Source: Bacteroidaceae bacterium
GTDB lineage: Bacteria; Bacteroidota; Bacteroidia; Bacteroidales; Bacteroidaceae
Reading direction: 5' to 3'
DNA: 64,000 bases
NCBI GenBank assembly: GCA_017541265.1
Contig: JAFXZK010000132.1
Span: 1 to 64,000 of the forward strand
The translations under genes were made by a program, and so were the position numbers. The notes under the pieces were generated by a model. It did not search any database and was not told the origin of the DNA. It was given only the letters and a program-made list of their open reading frames with translations. Numbering within the stretch: the stretch's first letter is position 1; every line of letters starts with the position of its first letter. Below are positions 16,154-23,313 of the stretch, piece by piece.

Positions 16154-17931
16154 TTATACTCATTGATAAGAAAAAAGCTGTCCTGAAGAAGGGCACTTCC
16201 TTTGACTTCATTGCAGAGAACCATTTCTTCACAGGGGCTGACAGTTATACGCTCTCTATTACCTTTCCTATAAAAGGATGTCCTGAGAATATCGCTATCT
16301 TCGGGCATATCTATCGTAAGGACTTCGATTTGGAAACAGAGATGCTGGACTGTGAGATACACGACCGTAACTTCCATAAGTACGGAAGTGTGTCGATTGT
16401 CTCTATCTCTGAATCTGAGGTGAAGACGCAGTTCCTGGAAGGTCGCTCTGCCACGAACTACTATTCCAACATGGATTCTATCTATATCAATGAGCTGAGT
16501 ATGCCGTCCCTACGCGACGATGCGCATTGGGGAGCATCTCACTATATGCGCTCGTATGCGGAGCAAAAGAGAGATGGGGAATATCTTGGCTATGTCTGTC
16601 CGCCTTGGGTAAACAACACTTCCGGCAACATCCAGAACAAGATGGGTACATACGGCTCTTACTATATCTACTTGGGAGGCGACCCTTCCTATGACCCTTC
16701 AATTATTGGGTTTCCCTTCCTCGTTGAAGTCATTAGGCAGGTGCTGACAAAAACAGGGCATCCCTGCGACCTCTCGGCCATCGAGAACTCTGCCTGGTCC
16801 AATCTTATCGTCTGTCAGGCCTTCCCCTTGAATTGGCACATGCCTTATATGAACCAAATCCTGCCGCATTGGACAGTGAGCGAGTTTCTGGAACAGGTGG
16901 AGCTTTTCCTTAATGGCACCTTTGAACTGGAGCCGAAGACACAGAAGATGACTTTTGTGTTCAACAATGGGGCGATTGGTAACATGCGAGTGGTGACTAT
17001 CGACAATGTCATTGACAGTCATACTGTAGATATTGCAACGGAGGATGTAAAAGACAGCTATGTTGAACAGATGAACTTGGCTTATCAGGACTGCGAACAT
17101 CAGATGTGGAAGTTCTATTGCTGCCCCTGGGCGACAGCCCGTATTTCAGTGCATTCCTACACGAACATTGCTTCCATGAGGAGCCAGCTTAACAGTCTCT
17201 TGGATTGTGCAGGGCCTTACAATGCCTGGCAGTATCGATACATTCACTACTGCCGTGAGGAAGATACGTGCTTTGTGCTGAAATGCGTCGGGACTGCGAC
17301 GATTAACGGGGTAATTCACCACTACATGCGCATACAGCCTATCAATATGTTTGGGCCACGCCTCATGAATCCCGATGACAATGCAGAAGTTAAGGAGCTG
17401 GGCATCGTGCCCGCTTGTATCGACCACACGGACGATGCGCATGGGGATATGCTCTTCGTGGAATGCGGTACCCTTGGGGATGATGAGGAGGATGCTGAAG
17501 ACAGGGACGAGAACCAGACGCAGCCGGTGAATACGCTTATCGCTGGAGAGAAGGAAAAGAAGAACGAGTACTTCGATAAGATTTATGTGGGCTTCTGGGA
17601 TGGCACCTATATGAAGTACCACCCGAAAATGCCACACCCCTATGTGGACAAGCATGAAATAAAGCCGGACAACACATATACACAGAATCAGTATTCCATG
17701 CGCCTGACCACCACGCAAAGACCATCGACACGACGGACTAACTTTTGGGTGGATCAGCGCAGGAAATATACGTTCTCTTTTCTCTCTGATACTGTCCCCG
17801 AAGTACGCAGCATCTTCCTCATTCATGGTAAGAAGTACTTGGCCGAGAAAATTACTGCGACACTCTCTGCAGAAACAGGGGTGTCGCAGGTCATGAAGAT
17901 TGTTTGCTACAGGGCTTACGAGTACAACTAA
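16150..17931 (+). CDS. Phage tail-tip-like protein
   Basis: 593 residues, no signal peptide or membrane segment. It starts with a beta-rich domain (MIILIDKKKAVLKKGTSFDF, then YTLSITFPIKGCPEN) like the proteins that follow the tape measure in Bacteroidales phages and adopt a distal-tail/baseplate role. An acidic insertion sits around 440-460. Overlap of 4 bases with the tape measure gene shows they are expressed together. No tail fibre or receptor-binding gene follows before the integrase, which is odd. Specific function is inferred from position. Confidence 0.6.
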   Translation: MIILIDKKKAVLKKGTSFDFIAENHFFTGADSYTLSITFPIKGCPENIAIFGHIYRKDFDLETEMLDCEIHDRNFHKYGSVSIVSISESEVKTQFLEGRSATNYYSNMDSIYINELSMPSLRDDAHWGASHYMRSYAEQKRDGEYLGYVCPPWVNNTSGNIQNKMGTYGSYYIYLGGDPSYDPSIIGFPFLVEVIRQVLTKTGHPCDLSAIENSAWSNLIVCQAFPLNWHMPYMNQILPHWTVSEFLEQVELFLNGTFELEPKTQKMTFVFNNGAIGNMRVVTIDNVIDSHTVDIATEDVKDSYVEQMNLAYQDCEHQMWKFYCCPWATARISVHSYTNIASMRSQLNSLLDCAGPYNAWQYRYIHYCREEDTCFVLKCVGTATINGVIHHYMRIQPINMFGPRLMNPDDNAEVKELGIVPACIDHTDDAHGDMLFVECGTLGDDEEDAEDRDENQTQPVNTLIAGEKEKKNEYFDKIYVGFWDGTYMKYHPKMPHPYVDKHEIKPDNTYTQNQYSMRLTTTQRPSTRRTNFWVDQRRKYTFSFLSDTVPEVRSIFLIHGKKYLAEKITATLSAETGVSQVMKIVCYRAYEYN

Positions 17932-19086
17932 CTATCGAATCCTTGAGGCAAAGGACTCAGTGTGCCGTGCTATTGTGGAATGTAAGATGTGCGCATAAAT
18001 CTGGGTAGTCTTGATATTGGAGTGTCCCAACATTCGGGCTACATTCTCAATAGGTATGTCATACGAGAGTGCCAAGGTTGCAAAGCTGTGACGGGCAACG
18101 TGCATGGTCAATGGCTTGTTTCCTGGGAGTCGGCACTCTAACAGATGTAGGAAGTCATTCGCCTTCTGATTGCTCATGTGAGGAAGCTTGAAGTTGTACT
18201 TCTCCAATATCTCCATTGCCGGAGGAAGGATTGGCGTGAAGTAGGTGTTGCCTGTCTTCACGCGCTTGCCGTCAATGTATGTGTAGTCGTTTAGCTTCTC
18301 CGTCATTGTGTCGAAGTCGAAAACCTGAGAATCGGCATAGCTAAGTCCTGTATATGCGCAGAAGATGAATAGGTCGCGGGCATGGACTTCCTTTAGTGTG
18401 AGTCCTTCCATATCCCTTAGAAGTACCAGTTCCTCTTCTGTCAGTGGGCGACGCTCCTTGCTCTTGCCACGGTCGAAATGACAGAGGGGATGCAAATAAG
18501 GATCTGTTGATATGTAGCCCATTTGGAAAGCCATACGGACATACTTCCTTAAATTCTTATGATAATTATGAAGGGTGGTACGGGTGCGGCCTGTTTCATC
18601 ACAGAGGAATTCATCAAAGGCCTTGATATTCTCAGGAGTCAAGTCCCTGAAACGACTCAGCCTGCCAAACCGAAGAAGAGCATCTATTACTACTTTCTTG
18701 TGGGACATGGTACCGGCTGAGAATTTTTCCTTTTTAATGCATTCTTCCATGAATACAATAAAGCCGTCCGATTTGGCAAGCAGCTCATGTTTTTCATTTT
18801 TCCCCGTTTCTTTAGGCTCTATGCCAAGATGATGATTCAAATTGGCAATAGTCAACGGCTCAAATGAATTAACCATGCTCTGTACCACTTCGTGATACAT
18901 GGCTACTTGCGTTCTTAACTCACTGCTCAATTGATACCTTTTCCACGTATGAGGAGTGCAGGTATTAACAGTGATGTACTTTTTCTCACTCTTGCTAAAG
19001 TAGATAAGAACCTCTACTTTGCCTTCTCCAGTGGCGCTTACACGCTTCTTCCTGTCATAGACGACAGACACAAATTCTGATCTCAT
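17932..19086 (-). CDS. Tyrosine recombinase (integrase)
   Basis: 384 residues. N-terminal arm-binding domain, a SAM-like core-binding domain (about 105-205) and a catalytic domain (about 215-384) with HVARHSFATL (His and Arg II), LGHSNIKTTQIYAH (His and tyrosine nucleophile) and KTGNTYFTPI (beta-hairpin Lys). Where most family members have Arg I (TGLR), this one has TGLS; the same Ser substitution is known in IntDOT of CTnDOT and is tolerated in Bacteroidetes integrases. Its stop abuts the tail gene's stop with no gap, and its start faces tRNA-Arg, the likely attachment site. Confidence 0.9.
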   Translation of the reverse strand: MRSEFVSVVYDRKKRVSATGEGKVEVLIYFSKSEKKYITVNTCTPHTWKRYQLSSELRTQVAMYHEVVQSMVNSFEPLTIANLNHHLGIEPKETGKNEKHELLAKSDGFIVFMEECIKKEKFSAGTMSHKKVVIDALLRFGRLSRFRDLTPENIKAFDEFLCDETGRTRTTLHNYHKNLRKYVRMAFQMGYISTDPYLHPLCHFDRGKSKERRPLTEEELVLLRDMEGLTLKEVHARDLFIFCAYTGLSYADSQVFDFDTMTEKLNDYTYIDGKRVKTGNTYFTPILPPAMEILEKYNFKLPHMSNQKANDFLHLLECRLPGNKPLTMHVARHSFATLALSYDIPIENVARMLGHSNIKTTQIYAHILHSTIARHTESFASRIR

Positions 19087-19207
19087 TTTTATCAGTTTTG
19101 TGTGGGATTCGCACCCTTGACCGTAAAAGAATCATGGGTTCAATTTGGGGATCATGAATTTTTCATGAAAAAGTTTCTCCAGCCTTTTATCCATCAAGGT
19201 TTCAGAA

Positions 19208-19260
19208 CTTCCTACTGGTAGGAAGCTAAGAACGACTTTGGTAGGAAGCGGTAGGAAGCT
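19208..19260. repeat. GGTAGGAAGC repeats (putative integrase arm sites)
   Basis: Three direct copies of GGTAGGAAGC (starting at about 19217, 19240 and 19250) and one inverted copy (CTTCCTAC at about 19208) lie between the integrase start and tRNA-Arg, where arm-type or excisionase sites are expected. Confidence 0.5.
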
Positions 19261-19454
19261 TTTGTCCAAACATGTCCAAATCAAGCAGTTACGTCAATAA
19301 AGTGACTAACCCACAGGTTAAACACTAAGAAAGGCCGAAATTACTGGTGAATTTAGGGCGCTTACTGCTTGATTTTCAATTTGTTGGGTTTTTGAGAGAA
19401 GAGGGCCAACTTTTAAATTGACCCTCTTTTTCTCATTTTTTTTGGACCATTTTA

Positions 19455-19504
19455 GTGATCCCGTTGGCATTTTTTGTGATCCCGCCGGGATATTTTGTGA
19501 TCCG
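19455..19504 (-). other. Repeated tRNA 3'-end sequence (putative att core region)
   Basis: On the minus strand the 3' terminus of tRNA-Arg plus flank (GGATCACAAAA) is echoed twice downstream as GGGATCACAAAA and GGGATCACTAAAA, with starts exactly 21 bp apart. An integrase gene at the 3' end of a tRNA is the classical attachment arrangement. The partner att site is not in the window. Confidence 0.45.
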
Positions 19505-19572
19505 GATGGGACTCGAACCCATGACCCACAGCTTAGAAGGCTGTTGCTCTAATCCGACTGAGCTACCAGACC
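19498..19572 (-). tRNA. tRNA-Arg (anticodon TCT)
   Basis: Cloverleaf folds on the minus strand: acceptor GGTCTGG with CCGGATC (two G-T pairs), D-arm beginning TAGCTCAGT, anticodon stem ACAGC/GCTGT with loop CTTCTAA, T-arm ATGGG TTCGAGT CCCAT, discriminator A. CCA is not encoded. Reads AGA codons. A -7 box TACCTTTG lies at 19590-19597 upstream. Confidence 0.95.
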
Positions 19573-19589
19573 GACCTTAATTGCGGATG

Positions 19590-19597
19590 CAAAGGTA
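19590..19597 (-). promoter_or_regulatory. -7 box of tRNA-Arg
   Basis: TACCTTTG on the minus strand, 17 bases before the mature 5' end. Confidence 0.5.
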
Positions 19598-19650
19598 CGA
19601 AGAAAAATGAAAAGTGAAAAGAGAAAAGAGAAAAATTATTCCTTATTCTC

Positions 19651-19932
19651 TTAAAACGAATTTTTAACTTCCTTCTTATCTTCCTCAATTGCCTTCTCTA
19701 TGACTAATCTCAAGGAATCTACCTTTCGATCAAGGACACTGTCACGTCCAGGAGTCGCTCCTTTCAGGAAATCCAGTGCAGCGTATGGGTCGCCTGCCTC
19801 CAACGTGTCTTTGGCACAATAATAATAGCTCCAGGCTATTGATTGCGGAGTGTCTATAACACAGGAAACGAGTGATGTCGTTAATGATGTCAAAGCTGTG
19901 AAGGCAGCTATCTTGATTGTTCGCTTTTTCAT
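19651..19932 (-). CDS. Small predicted lipoprotein
   Basis: 93 residues. A basic start (MKKRTIKIA), hydrophobic core and lipobox LVSC give a lipoprotein signal peptide with Cys at about 24. The mature part is a single helical domain of about 70 residues that reads like a tetratricopeptide fragment (YYYCAKDTLEAGDPYAALDFL). It is the last gene of the leftward ABC/GntR/esterase run, 18 bases after the esterase stop. No function can be assigned. Confidence 0.65.
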   Translation of the reverse strand: MKKRTIKIAAFTALTSLTTSLVSCVIDTPQSIAWSYYYCAKDTLEAGDPYAALDFLKGATPGRDSVLDRKVDSLRLVIEKAIEEDKKEVKNSF

Positions 19933-19950
19933 GTCCTTTTCGATGTTATA

Positions 19951-20877
19951 TTAATATCCGAAATACTTCTTGCAATAGTCTGCCAAGGTGCTCTCGTAGC
20001 GCTCTGTGCAATCCTTGTCGCCCATGAGAGGATGGCCTGAGTTCGGATAGACAATCAGGTCGTAGGGTTTGCCCAGACTGTCGTACAGTTTTTGCAGAGC
20101 GTGATAGTGTCCTGGCTTGACGATACCGTCCTTCTCTCCATAGGCAAAGATGGCGGGCAGAGCTGTGGAGTCGTTGATGTAAGAGATTGGTGAGGCGATG
20201 AGCTTGATGCTGTCCAGCTGCTCTGGTGTGAGCGAGGACACGTCCATGTGCTCTCCTGTGCATGCGAACGCGAAGCCCTCCACTTCCTCCTGCTTTGGCT
20301 TGGCATTCTTGTCATAGGGGAACAGGATGCGGAAGTCTGCTGGTCCCACCTTGATGGCTGCGAACTTTATGGGGATGGGATGCTGACGCGAGTAGGCAAA
20401 CATCATGGCGAGGTGCCCGCCTGCCGATGTGCCAGCGATGGACATCTGGCTGATGTGGATGCCTTTCTCCTCAGTATAACTTTGGATGTGGCGGATGCAA
20501 GCCTCTATCTCGTCGAGCATGGTGAAGAGCGACGTTCCCTCCTCATTCAGCAGACTGTAGTTCATCGAGGCAGTGGCATAGCCATCCTGCACCCATTTGT
20601 AGCACTCCTTGTTGTGGTCCCATTTGTTGCCAGCTATCCACGAACCGCCGTGCACATAGAGCATGAGTGCCAGACTGTCCTTCTCGGCAGCATCATGGGG
20701 CAGGTACAGGTCGTAGGTGTTGTTCTTGAGGCTTCCGTAGGCAATATCCTTGTAGCGCTCGCCATATTCGTCGTGCCACTTGGGGCGAAGCATATACAGC
20801 GTGATGGCTCCGGCAATGGCAAGCAGAAGAACTGCTCCCAAGAGGCAGCCGCATCCTTTCTTTATCTTCTTATTCAT
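19951..20877 (-). CDS. Alpha/beta-hydrolase esterase, membrane-anchored or exported
   Basis: 308 residues. An N-terminal hydrophobic segment (about 9-29) anchors or exports the protein. The hydrolase domain shows oxyanion motif HGGSW, nucleophile elbow GTSAGG, an acidic residue around GEKDGIVKPGH and catalytic His in YPNSGHPLMGD. This is the BD-FAE/acetyl-esterase-like group, which removes acyl groups from carbohydrates or small esters. It follows the GntR gene by 45 bases that consist of TTTTCACC-type repeats and is probably in the same operon. The substrate is unknown. Confidence 0.8.
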   Translation of the reverse strand: MNKKIKKGCGCLLGAVLLLAIAGAITLYMLRPKWHDEYGERYKDIAYGSLKNNTYDLYLPHDAAEKDSLALMLYVHGGSWIAGNKWDHNKECYKWVQDGYATASMNYSLLNEEGTSLFTMLDEIEACIRHIQSYTEEKGIHISQMSIAGTSAGGHLAMMFAYSRQHPIPIKFAAIKVGPADFRILFPYDKNAKPKQEEVEGFAFACTGEHMDVSSLTPEQLDSIKLIASPISYINDSTALPAIFAYGEKDGIVKPGHYHALQKLYDSLGKPYDLIVYPNSGHPLMGDKDCTERYESTLADYCKKYFGY

Positions 20878-20922
20878 CTTTTCAATTTTTCACCTTTTCA
20901 CCTTTTCAACTTTTCACCTTTT

Positions 20923-21270
20923 CTATTTCATGGCTTGTTCAACTTCCTCGACTGTGATGCCGAGCTTTTGCATTTGTCCTACGAACTCGGGAAGCGTCTC
21001 CTGGAAGAAGGCTTCACGCAGGCTTTCGCGGACAGTCTCCTTGGCGCCCAGGCTTGTATAGTAGCCCATGCCGCGCTTGTTGTAGATGATGTCTTTCTGG
21101 CTGAGCCACTCGAAGGAGCGCACCACCGTGTTGACGTTGACTTCCACCTCTGCGGCATACTCGCGCACACTTGGCAGTCGTTCGCCTTCAGGATACTTGC
21201 CCCCGAGTATCTCGTCGCAGATAAGTTCCGCTATCTGCAGGAAGATGGGTTTATGGTCTTTGAATTGCAT
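20923..21270 (-). CDS. GntR-family regulator, YtrA type
   Basis: 115 residues: an N-terminal winged helix (about 10-75; ERLPSVREYAAEVEVNVNTV) and a short helical C-terminus of about 40 residues without a ligand domain, the mark of the YtrA subfamily. These regulators usually repress an adjacent ABC transporter operon. Here the gene follows the permease by 4 bases, and a 22-bp palindrome lies between the operon promoter and the first ATG. Confidence 0.88.
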   Translation of the reverse strand: MQFKDHKPIFLQIAELICDEILGGKYPEGERLPSVREYAAEVEVNVNTVVRSFEWLSQKDIIYNKRGMGYYTSLGAKETVRESLREAFFQETLPEFVGQMQKLGITVEEVEQAMK

Positions 21271-21274
21271 AGTC

Positions 21275-22147
21275 TTAAGGATTACGTTTGGTGGTTAGTT
21301 GTGCTCTGGTATAGAGTCGATATGTCAAGAGCCAGATGCCAATATAAAGCAAGGCAAAGAAGATGTTCAAGGAAATCAATACGTGATGGGGATTTATGTC
21401 CATCAAGCTGTTTACGATATCCATGAAGTTGTCTTTCGAGATGAAAAGATTGCCGATAAAGAGCAAAACCAGCGGGAAGGCAGTCTGGAGGATGAAGTAG
21501 AAGAGGAACGTCAAGGGGATGTTGTACCTGTACTTCCAGGCATTGACGAGCGAGAAGCTCCTGAAGTAACAGAGCATCGACAGCATGATGAGACATGATA
21601 CTTCGAGGCCATAGCTGTCATAGAAGTCTATGAAGTTTTTAGGGGTATCACCCCTCCAATCAATGCCGCCGCCCCAGAAGTATGCTGCCGAGATGGACTG
21701 GATGTCGGCTCCTGAAATTGCCAGGCGGAAGAGAGCATGAATCGCATCGGCAAGCACCACTCCGCCGGAAAAGACGATGGGAACACCGATACAGATGACG
21801 AAGGCGTGCCAAAGGAAACGTTCCAGATTGGTGGCTGGAAGCGTGAGCTCATTGATGCGTCCCTGTTTGGTCAACAAGTTGTGGAACATGTAGCCTGCTG
21901 GAATAATGGAGTAAACGATGCCTATCAGGCAAATAACAAGGACAAAGGATTGAACATTATCGACGAGATTTCCGTGAAGGATGAAACCCTTTGTAAGCAT
22001 GTTATAGAGGTAGTAGAGCACGACAGGCGTACTGATGAACGCCATCATGAGGATTGCCGAACGGGTATAGAACTTGCTGTTGACGCTGAGGTCCCAGCGG
22101 GCGACGTTAACAAAACGCTTGAAACTAAACTGTTTCATAATCTTCAT
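21275..22147 (-). CDS. ABC-transporter-associated membrane protein
   Basis: 290 residues with about six hydrophobic segments (for example LMMAFISTPVVLYYLYNML near 35 and IFFALLYIGIWLLTY near 265). It lies between the ABC ATPase and YtrA-type regulator genes, so it should be the membrane partner of the ATPase. No substrate-binding motif is visible. YtrA-linked transporters often respond to cell-envelope stress or antibiotics; that would be the working guess. A second possible start lies at 22138. Confidence 0.75.
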   Translation of the reverse strand: MKIMKQFSFKRFVNVARWDLSVNSKFYTRSAILMMAFISTPVVLYYLYNMLTKGFILHGNLVDNVQSFVLVICLIGIVYSIIPAGYMFHNLLTKQGRINELTLPATNLERFLWHAFVICIGVPIVFSGGVVLADAIHALFRLAISGADIQSISAAYFWGGGIDWRGDTPKNFIDFYDSYGLEVSCLIMLSMLCYFRSFSLVNAWKYRYNIPLTFLFYFILQTAFPLVLLFIGNLFISKDNFMDIVNSLMDINPHHVLISLNIFFALLYIGIWLLTYRLYTRAQLTTKRNP

Positions 22148-22261
22148 TTACAATTTACGGATTTACAATTTACAATTTATTTACAATTTGACCATTTAGT
22201 ATTTTAGGGACTATTAATTGTACATTGTTCCCATTGTACATCAATTGTACATTGTACATTG
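22148..22261. repeat. Intergenic TTTACAATT / TTGTACATT repeats
   Basis: Repeated TTTACAATT words followed by repeated ATTGTACAT words fill the gap between the ATPase and permease genes. Similar simple word repeats occur in many other gaps of this window (20878-20922, 28495-28525, 31102-31196, 55530-55595). Confidence 0.6.
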
Positions 22262-22963
22262 TCAAATTGTACATTTCTCGACTGTTTTAATGAACAGTTC
22301 CTCGAGGTTGATGGCTTGGTCTTTCTCGATGAGCGGCTCGTTGAGCAGGACTTTGTTGCGCTCGATGATGCAGACGTGGTCAAGCAGAAGCTCCACATCA
22401 TGCACCTGATGGGTTGAGACGATGATGGTCTTCTCGTCGTTCATGCCATCGATGATAGCTTTGCGGAACTGGCTCTTCGAGAGGATGTCGAGGCCATTTG
22501 TGGGTTCGTCCATGAGCAGGTAACGTGTGTTTGCCGCAAGAACAACGCTCATATATACCTTCTTCTTCTGCCCCATCGAGAGAACACCAAGATTTATGTC
22601 CGTGCCCATCTCGAAGTTGGCGAGACATTGCTTCAGCAAGTTCTCGCTGAAACGCGGATAGAAAGGTTTGATGGCCCTGACGTACTGGTGTAGCGAGATG
22701 GCAGGCAAGTCGTACTCCTCCGGCACGAGGAACATTTCCTGCAACACTTCCGGACGGCGCAATGTGGCGTCGATGCCGTCAACTGTGACACTACCCTTCT
22801 GCGGACGGAGCAAGCCCATCATTAAATATAATAATGTACTCTTGCCGGTGCCATTCTTGCCCAGCAGTCCATAGATGCCGCTCTGACCGAAGTCGAGCGA
22901 GAAGTCATTCAGCACAGTCTCGTGTTTTCTGTAGCCGAATGTGACATTTTGAATGCTAATCAT
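22262..22963 (-). CDS. ABC transporter ATP-binding protein
   Basis: 233 residues. Walker A GLLGKNGTGKSTL near 33-45, signature LSMGQKKKV near 140 (a variant of LSGGQ), Walker B YLLMDEPTNGLD near 160 and the H-loop ISTHQVHD near 192. It is the first gene of the operon and pairs with the following membrane protein. The relaxed signature is common among YtrB-like and antibiotic-type ATPases. Confidence 0.88.
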   Translation of the reverse strand: MISIQNVTFGYRKHETVLNDFSLDFGQSGIYGLLGKNGTGKSTLLYLMMGLLRPQKGSVTVDGIDATLRRPEVLQEMFLVPEEYDLPAISLHQYVRAIKPFYPRFSENLLKQCLANFEMGTDINLGVLSMGQKKKVYMSVVLAANTRYLLMDEPTNGLDILSKSQFRKAIIDGMNDEKTIIVSTHQVHDVELLLDHVCIIERNKVLLNEPLIEKDQAINLEELFIKTVEKCTI

Positions 22964-22976
22964 AACTATTGTTTTA

Positions 22977-22998
22977 GTGTATTAGTTTAATAGTACAC
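22977..22998 (-). promoter_or_regulatory. Putative GntR (YtrA-type) operator
   Basis: A 22-bp inverted repeat, GTGTA and TACAC at the ends with a TTAG...TAGT interior, lies immediately downstream of the -7 box and upstream of the ATPase start. Position and symmetry suit autorepression by the operon's GntR protein. Confidence 0.6.
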
Positions 22999-23000
22999 CG

Positions 23001-23008
23001 CAAAGGTA
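23001..23008 (-). promoter_or_regulatory. -7 box of the ABC/GntR operon
   Basis: TACCTTTG on the minus strand, directly in front of the operator palindrome. Confidence 0.55.
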
Positions 23009-23118
23009 AGACAATTCCACGTTATGTTCCAAACTTTATCTTGTCTTTAACATTTATTTAACACTTTTGGGAGGAAGACAAGGTTGCAGTGTGATTTCAT
23101 AAGTACAGGCAGTGTTGA

Positions 23119-23184
23119 TTGCTTCGTCATGATGAAGCAATTGCTTGGTCATGATGAAGCAATTGCTTAGTCATGACAAAGCAA
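23119..23184. repeat. Three abutting 22-bp palindromes (copy 1)
   Basis: Units 23119-23140, 23141-23162 and 23163-23184 are each near-perfect palindromes of form TTGCTTnnTCATGAnnAAGCAA. The same three-unit array occurs in inverse orientation at 59742-59807. It lies between the glgB 3' end and the ABC operon promoter. Confidence 0.85.
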
Positions 23185-23257
23185 CGATAACTCCTGCATG
23201 TGTTGAGCAAGACAGCTGCGAAAGCGGTAACAACCTATATGTTAAGCATATAAACAA

Positions 23258-23289
23258 ATAGCGCTGCCCCCAGACTGGGACAGCGCTAT
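23258..23289 (-). terminator. Terminator of glgB
   Basis: A 13-bp stem (ATAGCGCTG extended by CCC/GGG) with a short loop, followed on the minus strand by TTTGTTTA, 25 bases after the glgB stop. Confidence 0.75.
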
Positions 23290-23313
23290 ATATATATTAA
23301 TGTATAGAGTCTC

